A DNA stretch of 64,000 nucleotides from Fragum whitleyi (Eukaryota; Mollusca; Bivalvia; Cardiida; Cardiidae). Every line of letters begins with the position of its first letter. Positions within the stretch are counted from its first letter, which is position 1. The translations under genes were made by a program, and so were the position numbers. Shown piece after piece: positions 11,886 through 22,290 of this stretch. The notes beneath the pieces were generated by a model. That model had not been told where the DNA came from. It saw only the letters and a program-made list of their open reading frames with translations, and searched no databases. The stretch covers positions 26,242,026-26,306,025 of the forward strand of contig OX411543.1 of assembly GCA_948146395.1 (NCBI GenBank). Direction: 5' to 3'.

Positions 11886-12299
11886 GGCGATTAAGTCATT
11901 GTTACTACAACTTAGTTGCACTAAACTTTATGATATTTTTTCGGCAATCCACTGACGATAAATCTAAGGAACTTTAAGTTGAGATAAATAAGGTTTTTGG
12001 AGTACAAATCTTTGTAACTACAACTTAAATTGGTTATATTTATGATTTTGGCAACCCATTGACGATCGATCCAAGAAAAGGAAGTAACCTTACTCTATTG
12101 CTTACCTATCCACTTTAAGAATATACCCAATTGTGTTTAAGATTCGTCATTGGTTTCAAGAATGACACTTTTGTTAGCCCGTCCTTTGGTTTTTTACCAA
12201 AGTCCTTCCGCATTTCAGCCGAGATTAGTGACTTAATTCCACATGAGAATGGATGGTTGCCAAAAGTAATGACTGTTCAAATACAGTACACTTCTAGTA

Positions 12300-12720
12300 C
12301 GTAATTTCAATATGTTATACAGTTAGAAATATTGTGAAATTGATATTCATCTCAATCAAAAGCATTTCAATCGCTCACTCGGCGCTCAATTCAACAATTT
12401 ATTCATTCATTCCTTACACTCACTCAAACCGTTCAAAAACGCCCCAAAATGACTGAAAAAAGATGAGATCAACAACTTAAATCAAAATAAATATAGCTTG
12501 TAAAAAAAATTCGAGATTTCTCTGAGATAACTGAAATTGTTCGCGTCTGATTTGATTTTGAAGAGAAATAAGGCTATTCAAAGAACTTGTGCGCATTTTT
12601 TTTATTAAAGGGAGGTAATGAATATCGCTAATTTTGTTTATCCTAAACAAAATTAGAGATATTGGATAACCTCCCTTTAATTTCACCCAAAACACGCTCA
12701 TCACAATCTTTTAATTTCAT
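12300..12720 (-). repeat. Repeat family H, copy 1
   Basis: In reverse complement it shares the word ggggcgttttt, then gagtgagtgt, ggaatgaatga and a 'gagatga' segment with 17040-17450. Inside is a foldback: taaagggaggtaatgaatat with atattggataacctcccttt. Non-coding. Confidence 0.5.
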
Positions 12721-13019
12721 ACCAAAATCAATCACCCTGTAAATTAAATGATGTTGTTAACTGTAGATAATAAAATACGCAGATAAAATTTCTATACTTT
12801 TTTATATTTGTCCAGAAAGTGGGATAGAATCAACTTTACACTCAATGTCAATAAGAAGGACAATTGCAATTCAGCAACTATCAAAAAATCAACCACGTCA
12901 TTTCGAGTGAAATAAACTTTTTTTAATAACTTTAACATGTAACACAACTGAAATTAACAACGGGGTCCTTTTGCCACTTCAAAAAAAATTTCAAATGGTG
13001 GATTTAATAAAGCAACTGT

Positions 13020-15330
13020 GTTCGTCATGTCAGGTACGTTAGATGTACTTAATGTCTGAATTAAATAAGACAGCTTGCGAGTAATGATGTATTTACACCT
13101 TTCTACTTACTCCGGCACATTTCATTTAAAAGAAAAACAACCAAAAAAGAACCCTTTTCTATCATTGTTAATATCTATCGAAGACAAATATATGTGACGC
13201 TCTGTTTTTTCAGAAATCTTCAATATTGCTTTATTGTCAAAATACTTTAATCATATTGCCATCAATCATATTATAAAATGGATACTGAATTATAATTACT
13301 AAAATATTGTTTATCCGGTGGAATTTAAGTTACTTTGATATAGCGGATATGCTTTTTACGATTTCGTGTTTTAAAAAGAGCTGAATGATTTAACGTACCT
13401 GACAAAAAACGCTAAACTATAGAACATTACATGTCATTGCTATTCTTAAAACGAAAGTAAAGTTAATAATTATTCTCTTGATATATAATCCTTTTTAACA
13501 AATGAAAAGTCGTAACTACAGCTTTTAAAAAGCTGCAATTTCGACAATTTGGTCGCCAAATGATGATTAAAAAACACTAACTGACTTTCCTATGAGAAAT
13601 CACTCATATGTAATGAAAAAAGTCCCGCCAATCTTAGAGTTTTGATATAGCTGTATACAAATCTGTTTTTTTTTTAAGAATTTCACGCTCAAAAGCCTCA
13701 AAATCTTTAAGATTCCACATGAAAACGCCAAGCAAGTCTATTCACTCTCGAGAACAGAAAGCAAGGAATTCTATATAATTGTCCACATTGTTAATCACAA
13801 AATCAAAAATTTTGTTTTCGATTCATACCTACATAAAAAACGCCGTGTTGATTAAGGTCCGTGTGTGCCTTGAACAACCAACAATAAAATGCATTTCTCT
13901 TACCCTTTTATAGAAATTAAAGATAAAGGGTATTTAATGTCCAAGTGCGCAAAGGTCGTTAGTACTTTTAAACTAAAAAGGCACTTAAATTGCCACATTT
14001 TACACCGAGATTTCAAATTGAGAGTTTGTCTTTTTTACTTAGTTGTCGCCATATCGAGATTATTTGCCGATACTTATAACGCAATAGGCAGTTAAAAAAG
14101 TAATTGCAGTATTTTGTAAAACCTATTTGTATTTGAAGGTAGTAGAACCATATTTAGAATTTGATTCTCCTTGAAATCGGTACGACGTCGAGTATTTAAC
14201 AGATTACTTCCTAACCATCAGAAATACCAGTAGTTATTTCGTCATTATACTGTTCATTAATTTCGTCATAATACTGTTCATTAATTTCATCATTATACTG
14301 TTCATTAAAAGAGTATCAGAACCATGTAGTAGAATACCGATTTAAGCAATATGAATTTGAAGTCAAAAGTGCTAAAACGTTCGCTGAAATCCAATCATAG
14401 CACCGTCTTCCGAAAAATCCCGACATCAGGGTTGGCTTTACTCAAACTTTCGATTGGTGCTTTGTACTTTCTTGTTCTCTCTCTTTCTCGTAGTAGAAAT
14501 GAATTGTCCTTCGATATCTATTATCTTCCGCTCTCGGTAAACTTTCTAGTATTCGGGGTTAGTTTTACGCATGATTAAGGCCATGAAAAGATATGTCAGG
14601 GACGTTAGATATCTTGTCAGGGACGTTAAACCAATTTTCAACGCAAATTCTCGGCTTCTATACTATTTAAATATGCCGAAAACATGTCTAACCTGTTCAC
14701 AAAACATCCCTCATTTGATTTCAATCTTTAAATGAAATAAAAGGGTAAATACCTGTAAAACTCTTTCTTTTTTTTGTCAACTCTATAAATCTGCTTAACT
14801 TTGCATTTTTACATGAAACACTACTTCAAAATAAACGGGTTTATTGATTTTATCAAATGCCTATGCTTCGCACGTAATACATGATGTAACCTGACTAAGT
14901 TATACGCGCTTACTACAACTAGGGAAAGGAAAGTTCGTTTCGGTTAACGTTACTGACATTTAACGTACCTGACGTTTCTTAACTTGCCCTTATTTAATTT
15001 TCAAATATGCGGAACAATCCTGCTAAATGTATATCCCTGTAGTACTAGACTTTGGTACTTTCACTTTTTCCAATCTCTTATATACGTTAGTAGCATATTA
15101 TTTAAACATTGGTAAGTGAAAGATTTAACGTCCCTGACATTTTTAAACGTAACACTCTAATAAAAAAGACATTTCGGTTTATTTTTCGTTTACCGCTTAT
15201 CACAATTAGTCAAAGTTGCCTACTCTTTGATAAGACCTTGTCAGGGAGTGATTATGTCAATAAATATTGTTTTTTCTTCTTTATTTTGACTGTGAACTTT
15301 TTCACAAAAAACAGTTAACGTACCTGACTG
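13020..15330. other. Cluster of the motif TTAACGTMCCTGAC
   Basis: The motif or its complement, with zero to two changes, occurs near 13028 (minus), 13389 (plus), 14595 and 14616 (minus), 14944 and 14959 (plus), 15124 (plus) and 15314 (plus). The surrounding AT-rich sequence has no supported exon. The spacing is irregular, so it is not a tandem repeat. Its function is unknown. Repeated sub-terminal binding sites of a DNA transposon and a regulatory cluster are both possible. Confidence 0.55.
14236..14307 (+). repeat. Three tandem 24-base units
   Basis: Three head-to-tail copies (14236-14259, 14260-14283, 14284-14307), each of the form atttcgtcattatactgttc plus atta, differing at two or three positions. 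Confidence 0.85.
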
Positions 15331-15829
15331 GTTTCATGCGACAACGATTTTCATGTAAAATTTCTTTCTTGCCTTAACGCAGTGAAACAAAATGTATTTT
15401 CCTCATTTAAAATATTATCACACAAATGAAATACGGATAAATATATGCATTCTTACTGCTAGCTTTGCAAATATGTGCGTTAACAAATAGCAACCCTCTT
15501 TTGCGACAACCGTTTTTGGGGTAAATTTGGTCCATTCACTTAATTTATCTCTTGTTTGTGGATCGTTATGCGACAAAAAGTATGTGTCCGAGGTATATTA
15601 GATGCAGTAGGCTAAACATGCAGGATAATGGGGTCCAAATCCCAAATTCCGCTGAGATATACGCTTGCGACACTAAATTTTCGGTTTTGTCTTTCTTATT
15701 GACATTGAGTGTTTAGAATCAAATAAATCAACAAGGCCGCAACAATCCCTATGATGTGTGTACTCATAAGATACCAATGAATAGGCTTATCACGAAATAG
15801 GGATTGTCTAAATACCAAAATTGTAGAGA

Positions 15830-16255
15830 AAATAGAGGATAATCGTTTGTTTCAGTGTAAGATCGGTTTATTTTTCATTGAGTGAACAAGAAAAGCTACA
15901 TTTTCACGAGTGGCAGAGCAACGAGTGAAAATATAGCTTTTGTTGTTCACGAAATGAAATGTAAATCGATCTTGCACGGAAAACAAACGATTATTCTATT
16001 TCTTTTAATGCAAAAACGAAACAAAATGTGACATTTCTAGGACATATTTTCGTAAAGCGCGTCATTTTGCGCGTGATTGCCATGCAACGTTCATTGTGAC
16101 GTCACTTATTTCGCCCCGCATAGATGACGTCAGATAGGGTGAAATGAGCAAAAGCAGGGTATAAGTTTTTGGTAATTTCACTGCTTTTGCGGTGAAATTA
16201 TCAAGTGATAATCTACCGTTATTTCTCGATAAACCACCGAAAAGCATTAAAGAAA
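15830..16255 (+). repeat. MITE family C, full copy
   Basis: The first about 160 bases form a foldback: aggataatcgtttgtttc with gaaaacaaacgattatt, and gttcacgaaatgaaa with tttcattgagtgaac, around 'gagtggcagagcaacgagtg'. The rest carries the words cgcgtcattttgcgcgtgat, agatgacgtcagatagggtg and 'ccgaaaagcattaaagaaa'. Parts recur at 17455-17660, 20318-20440, 51200-51405 and 54165-54580. Confidence 0.65.
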
Positions 16256-16455
16256 ATGTTTTAATTGTCCAAGTGCATTTACATTCACACGTATCTAGAA
16301 CGCGCGGATCGGATGAGTCGGCTAAAAGTTTCGCATATTGTACAAACCGCTTCCCGAAATTTAGACACTGAATTTAAAGAAAAATCCTTAATTTAGTCCT
16401 GATTCCCAATTCTTTCACTCTATTCTGTGTTACTTTATTAAATTTTGAAATACTT

Positions 16456-16813
16456 TATACAGTAAAATTTGTATTAAGCGACCAAGAATGGGACCACCAA
16501 AAAGCGGTCGTTAATGAAAATGGTCGCTTAATACACGTTTTGGTTACAATTAAGAAACATGATTTTGATCGAATATATATATATAACAGCGAAAATCTAA
16601 ATAAACCCATGCTGTAAAAACCCAACAGAATCGTCTTATTAAGACGATTCTGGTGCGTTTTAACAACATAGGATTCATTAACGATATTTTTTTTATACCA
16701 GTGATGTCTATTTTTTTCAGAAATTTCGATTTAAAGAGGGGGATTTTGATAGTGGCCGCTTAATAATAATGGTCGCTTAGTAGACGTGGTCGCTTGAACA
16801 AGATTGACTGTAT
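16456..16813. repeat. MITE with 'aagcgacca' inverted ends
   Basis: Left end tatacagtaaaatttgtatt followed by aagcgacca. The right end reads tggtcgcttgaacaagattg followed by actgtat, which is the imperfect complement. 'ggtcgctta' recurs inside. A hairpin, gaatcgtctt with aagacgattc, sits in the middle. The host sequence next to each end ('attctttcac..ctattct', 'aaattttgaaatactt') is repeated at 16417-16456 and 16826-16873. Confidence 0.6.
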
Positions 16814-17039
16814 ATAAAAACAACAATTCTTTCACCCTATTCTTTGTCACTTTGTTAAATTTTGAAATACTTAACTTGAACAGCAAAGATTGATCTTACG
16901 CCAAAAAACCCTTTTAATTCTACAAATAAGGGTTATAATTAACAAATTATCTACATATAAGGGTTGTAAATAACAATTTAGAAAGGCGTTCTGATATAAA
17001 TAGAACTTCCTGGTTTGAAGGTTTAAAGGTCTAAAGATA

Positions 17040-17450
17040 TGTAAAGTTTACTACATCGTCGGAATTTGACGCAGTGAATGATTTTGGAACGATTTCCGAA
17101 TGATTTTGGGTGAGTGTGTGGAGCGAGTTTGGAATGAATTTCAAGGAAGGTAAATCATAATGGAAAATTTTGTCCAATCCGATACTTTATTACCTCCCTT
17201 TCAAAAATGTATGTACTTTTATGGTTTTATGTCTTCACAAGCAATTCAGATGCTTAAAAAACAACTTCAACCAATCGTGCATTTTTTCGATCGGTTAGAT
17301 TTGAATGTTGATTTCGAAGCGTTTTTGAACGATTTCGGGGCGTTTTTAAGTGGTTTGAGCGAGTGTTTGGAATGAATGATTCGAGCGCTGAGTAAGTGAT
17401 ATTGAAAGGTTTTGAACGAGATGAGTGTCAATGTTTTTTGGGTTGTTTTT
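17040..17450 (+). repeat. Repeat family H, copy 2
   Basis: Matches 12300-12720 in reverse complement. A 71-codon open frame at 17160-17375 falls wholly inside the repeat and is therefore not called as a gene. Confidence 0.45.
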
Positions 17451-17454
17451 TTTT

Positions 17455-17660
17455 TTTACATATTTTCTTTAAGTGCGTCATTTTTTACGCGAAACTTGCT
17501 ATGCTATGTTCATGGGCTCCGCTAAGATAATATCAGAAAGAATGATAAACGGAAGCAGGATTTAAGTTTTTGGTTATTTTACTGGTTAGTCTCGGTGAGT
17601 TTATCAAATGAATATCTACCATTATTTCTCGATACCACCGAAAAGCAATAAAGAAAGAAC
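17455..17660 (+). repeat. MITE family C, right part only
   Basis: Contains 'gtgcgtcattttttacgcga' and ends 'accaccgaaaagcaataaagaaa'. The foldback half is absent. Confidence 0.5.
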
Positions 17661-18177
17661 ATTATCATAATGTCGGAATTGAAAGGCCGTCGCTGTCAAT
17701 CAAAACATCGTTTTATTAATCATAACACCCTTTTATTCCTGATTCCGCTGTTCACATCTGTCATAATTTTGTGCCATTTTTTTTTCAAAGATCATCTTGC
17801 AGCAGTTTAAATAAAACCCCATTCACACAAAGTTCAAATGACCAAGACCTTGATACCGTTTTGCCGAAAGGGCCTCGGTCTGAAGTAATATCAAAACAGC
17901 GTCAACATCGATCAATTTTGGTGATTTATGATTCCAATACAGGTTGCAGTAGAATGCCTAGTACTACGCGAAGAATAACGCCGAACAACCTTTGCATCCA
18001 TACAGTAGCGAATCCAGAGGGAGTTCGAGGGTTTCGAACAAAACTCATATATCCAAATTTCTTCATTGAGAAGGACAGTTTTAATCAAAGTTTTACAACA
18101 CAAGACAAACGACCCCCCTCTTTTGTAGTGTTCGAATCACAGGAACTTGGAATTCTACAAAAAACCGCACACATAAA

Positions 18178-18206
18178 CCCCCCCCCCCCCCCACACACAC
18201 ACACAA
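18178..18206. repeat. C-run and (CA)n low-complexity tract
   Basis: A C-run followed by CA repeats and an A-run. A frame at 17771-18238 that reads through it (poly-proline) is not credible as a gene. Confidence 0.8.
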
Positions 18207-18239
18207 AAAAAACACCTCATCTGAATTACAGAATTTGAG

Positions 18240-20290
18240 CTATTTGTTCTATAGTATACCTATCTATATAGATAGGGATACTTTGTGACAAATAACTCGA
18301 ATTCTAGCAACGACCCCCTTTTCTAGAAACCATTGATCCGTCGCGGCTACTTCGTTCATATTAGAATGCCACCGCGACATTCGTGATCGCACTACTTTGG
18401 TTCTATGACCACCCCTGTATTCATGGTTACAAAACGATGCAACTTGTTTGTATATTATAACCCACTTTCCACGTACAGGACAAGACTATATTATGCATAG
18501 CGAACGAATGAATATTAGTTTTCTTCGATGGCTACTCTACAGAAATATGATGTCTGTTATTTTGCACTAAATGATCAGGCGTGCGCTAACATTGGACACA
18601 GCGATAATGGATACGACCGTGACTCTTGTTCAGCTGTCATTTAGCGAGGTCACTGTACGAAAACAATTAGAGGATTATGACAGCGGACAACAGTTAGTAA
18701 AATTAAGAAATTGACATTCACCTCGATCAAAGCCATTCTGAATAAGTCTCAAATCATTCTATCTAAACACGGACTCCAACACTCTAAGCCCCCCCCCCAC
18801 CCCACCCCCTGAAATTGCACTTACAATTTGATGGCCCATTTACGCCCGTTTTCATTATATTATAAACTACGGTACGGGAGATAGACTGGCATTCAGTCCC
18901 AGAATTTAGATTTATAAGTAAACAAGGTGCATAACCACTTTAAACCACAAACCAACTACACACACATATTGAGTTAATTTTCTTTTCTGAAACTCTGGCC
19001 ATGCTTACACGATGCTTGTGCGCTTTGACAGTCACGTTATTTGTTCGTGTGTCACAGAGTGGCGGGGTGGACAAATACGTAGAAAGTAACAACAACCACC
19101 CCTTAAATAGTGATTCCTCTGTGGCAAAGGTGCATGCATTCAGTGTGTGAATTGGTAAACAATTTTTCAAGGAACTTAATAGGATAGTAACAGGGAAGCA
19201 ATGAATAGTTGAAGACATCAGTTTATTGAAACAGTCGATGGCGTTTTGACCTAAAACCAGTGATAGCGATTGAAATTGTGATAATTAATCATTACATTCG
19301 CTTCCTGACGCTTTCGATCTAAGGCGCACTGTTACTATCAAGAGCCGGGACACCTAGAGCACAATTCTTCTCTCGTGATTCTGGGGTATGGTTATTTATG
19401 GAAATGCAAACACGCGAATGCGACATTTCATCACCTATTTGTTCGTTCATTCTATTAATTTTGGTATCATTTCTTACGAGACACCGCTTATCATTTTTCG
19501 CATATCATTTCATGTTCAGGATTAAAACGAATACGGAAAATATTAGAAAAATGCAAATTTTATGCAGACTCATGTAATATGAAATCATCATCATATAATT
19601 TGGTCTTTCTTTTCTGTATGGCATTTAATATTGTGAAAAACAAAGTTTCGCTTTAATAAAACTCCTTCTACACGTGTCAAAATGAAAAGATTTCGATTTC
19701 ACGAGCTTTTAATGCCTAAATTTGATTAGCGATCACTATGTTTTCGAGCATAATATGCCAGTGATTCACGCACGAAGTGTTGGATTATTCACACATGTTT
19801 TGAGATATAGACGACAAAATGATTATTGACAAAGTAATATTGACCTCTTGAAATGGAGTCGGTTCCAGATAAAAAACTTTTTAGCTTCAAACTGAGTCTC
19901 AGAGGTCTGAAAAAAGTGCGTCTTGTAAACGTTAGCTATGAATAACCCGGTAGACTTTGTCAAGGTAGGCCGCTTGTGTCTGCACGATAAGGCAACCGCA
20001 ACGTCACCCAAGTTAATCAGTATTTGATTTCCAAATCGTTGAAAAAGGCAAAGATATGCCGGGGTTATGGATAATCAGTGTGCCAATATCCATGGTTCAA
20101 TGACTCGATGTTTTGATCTTTAGTCAATATTGTAAACCCTGTTATTGTCTCAAGATAGCGGATGCCAATCTTTGAAGCTGGATAAATCCTCTTCAAACCT
20201 TGGTTAAAAAACAGGTCTTTTGTGAGCCGAACTGCAGTCAATTTGTCTTTAATATGAAGTAAGAGTTTTATACATGAAATGTGTCTTTTG
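18240..20290. other. Gene-poor stretch, nothing recognised
   Basis: No long open frame, no clear exon and no strong palindrome. There is a C-rich run at 18787-18806. Confidence 0.45.
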
Positions 20291-20317
20291 TAAATAATTA
20301 CCCCTTCTATATTTCAT

Positions 20318-20440
20318 AGAGTGAACAGCACACGCTATATTTTCACTCATGGCTCTGCCACTCGCGAAAATATAGATTTTGTTGTTCACTCAATGAAATA
20401 TAAATCGATCTTACACCGAAACAAACGATTATCCTCTATC
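20318..20440 (+). repeat. MITE family C, foldback half only
   Basis: The 'gagtgaacagcacacgctat' arm, the 'ctctgccactcgcgaa' centre and the 'ttgttcactcaatgaaatat' arm match the left half of the copy at 15830. Confidence 0.55.
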
Positions 20441-20627
20441 ATGTGACCGAGGAGTGTTTGTTGACGTCAGTATACATATCAAACAGATATTCTAAAATAA
20501 CTTCTTTGAAATCGCGTATACCATAAACCGAGTGACATAAAACTTATAACCACATATTTATGAAATGATATTTACGTGATTCTGTTGGCTAATAAGAACC
20601 TTATGCAAGTGGGTATTTGCTGAAAAC

Positions 20628-20850
20628 CCCGGTTGCGGAAAAATATCCTTTCCGACGTTTGTCTCTCACCAATGGGTAGATAATCGTAAATCTATGTGAG
20701 ATAGCAGTCGGGGGCTAGGAAAGGGTGTTATGGTAGTACAGGTGAAAGAAATACCAGGAATCCATTGTTAGGTGCTCCGGCCGCCGCGATATAACTGCGA
20801 AATTGTTGAAAGCGGCGTAAAACCAATTCAAACAAACAAACAAATTTGCT
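20628..20850 (+). mobile_element. SINE body without its tRNA head
   Basis: From 'aaatatcctttccgacgttt' to 'gaaagcggcgtaaaac' followed by (AAAC)n, it aligns with the SINE at 60196. The tRNA-like head is missing. A short 3' A-rich tail is present. Confidence 0.7.
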
Positions 20851-21450
20851 GATTAATAGGTTCACAGCTCTGTCTTAAAGCTCCGGTCTTATCCCCGTTC
20901 AATAAATATCACATGAAACGTGTTCGGGTGACCTAAACCCGGTACCAACATCTGTATAGATGTATTTTCAAAACTGAGCTCTGACGTTGGCGCCGAGTCC
21001 ATTACCATAGGTAAATCGGGTATAATTCAAAAGCAAATGACAGGAATTTAATCTGATCATTTCACTAAAATTATGAAAGTATATGTTTGAGTGAACCTTA
21101 TGTTTTAAGCCGAGCAATAGCGTTGGTTTAAAGGTAAATTTGAAACTTTTTTTTATGCGTTATTTTAACCTGTTTTATCTATTTCGAACAAATGGTACGA
21201 GAATCTAACAGATTCACCGCGTAAAATCTACCTATATGAATTGATAGCAAAGCGATTTTTCTCACTGATTCAAGATGACTGCCTCATGAAAAATAATTTT
21301 TTTGCCGAATCATTTTTCATTGCTATTTCTAAATTATTTTCTTATCATCCTAATAATTTGCGGTCCTCCTCTATCATTATTCCGACTAACAAGAAAGAAA
21401 CGCGAGAAAAAAGAAGAGATCACGAAAATACGAACGATCATGTTGCGAGT

Positions 21451-21843
21451 CATTCGGAACATCGCTCGGACATTTCCGTAAACTGGAAAGTACCTCGGAC
21501 GTAAGTGTAGTAATTTTTTGGTCAATTTTAGGTAATTCGGCTCCTTGTGGTACTTTGATTAATACGCTAGAAGAAAAGCAAATTCCTTTAATGCTTTCAG
21601 ATCGTCTATAGAGATCATTTTCGCATGTAATGATTTGAAAGCAAAACGCAGTAAAACACTGCGATTTGTTTTCAAATCATAATATGCCAAATTTTGAACT
21701 TACGTTGATTTTGCTTTTCGCAGCGTCATCCTCAGTTGTGTTTGTGACGTCATATAAACCCTCGTGCGAAATGACGCGCTTTCATGGAGTGGTCGTTTTA
21801 TTCCCGAGGTCTATTCCGTAGAATCCCCGAGGGTTCCCGATTG
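21451..21843 (+). repeat. MITE family A, copy 3
   Basis: Starts cattcggaacatcgctcgga and ends gagggttcccgattgg. The AAAACGCAGT hairpin is at about 21644-21671. Confidence 0.7.
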
Positions 21844-21849
21844 GTTGCG

Positions 21850-22010
21850 AGTCGGCATTGAGAGACAGATTATCAGAAAGAAAAGCACGGAAAAGACGAT
21901 ATCACGAAAATACGACATCGAGGATACGGGAGATCATCGAAATAGCGCGAGTAAAGCATTGAAACCCAAATTGGCAAGAAAGAACTTAGACCACGCTTGA
22001 AGCGAATCGG
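21850..22010 (+). repeat. Purine-rich repeat family I, copy 1
   Basis: Contains 'aaaatacgacatcgagga', 'gagatcatcg', 'agcgcgagtaaagcattgaa' and 'ggcaagaaagaac'. Related text recurs at 26000-26180 and 26480-26650. Confidence 0.4.
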
Positions 22011-22211
22011 CCAATCAGAGAGCAGTATTTCAAAAATATAAATCACAGATACAACCCCTAGCATTGCATTCAAAGATATATTATTTGGCTAATTTCACCT
22101 GAGACTCAGTGCATATTCCGTATATCTTCGGAAGATTTCCGAGTTCTTATTGCATTAACCGTTAGTAACTTATTGATAAATACACAATTTAACCAGTGAG
22201 TGAGAGCAAGA

Positions 22212-22285
22212 AATGATAGCTCAGTCGGTTAAGGTGAGAACTTAAAATCATTCATCTATGAGTTCAAACCTCCGACGCGCCTTTT
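22212..22285 (+). repeat. tRNA-like segment (SINE head or tRNA relic)
   Basis: A-box-like tagctcagtcggttaagg and B-box-like gagttcaaacctc are spaced as in a tRNA, followed by a T-run. The arms do not pair well enough for a functional tRNA. Confidence 0.35.
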
Positions 22286-22290
22286 TTTTT

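Noticed and set aside
14236..14307. CRISPR-like repeats
   Set aside because: Three contiguous 24-base tandem units with no spacers, in a eukaryotic genome.
13020..15330. Telomere- or satellite-like array for the TTAACGTMCCTGAC motif
   Set aside because: Spacing is irregular and both strands are used; not a tandem array.
17160..17375. 71-codon open frame starting at an ATG
   Set aside because: It lies inside repeat family H, whose other copy does not keep the frame.
17771..18238. 155-codon open frame with a poly-proline stretch
   Set aside because: It reads through a C-run and CA repeat, has no recognisable domain and no splice or promoter support.
22212..22285. Functional tRNA gene
   Set aside because: Boxes are recognisable but the acceptor and anticodon arms do not pair; more likely a SINE head or relic.
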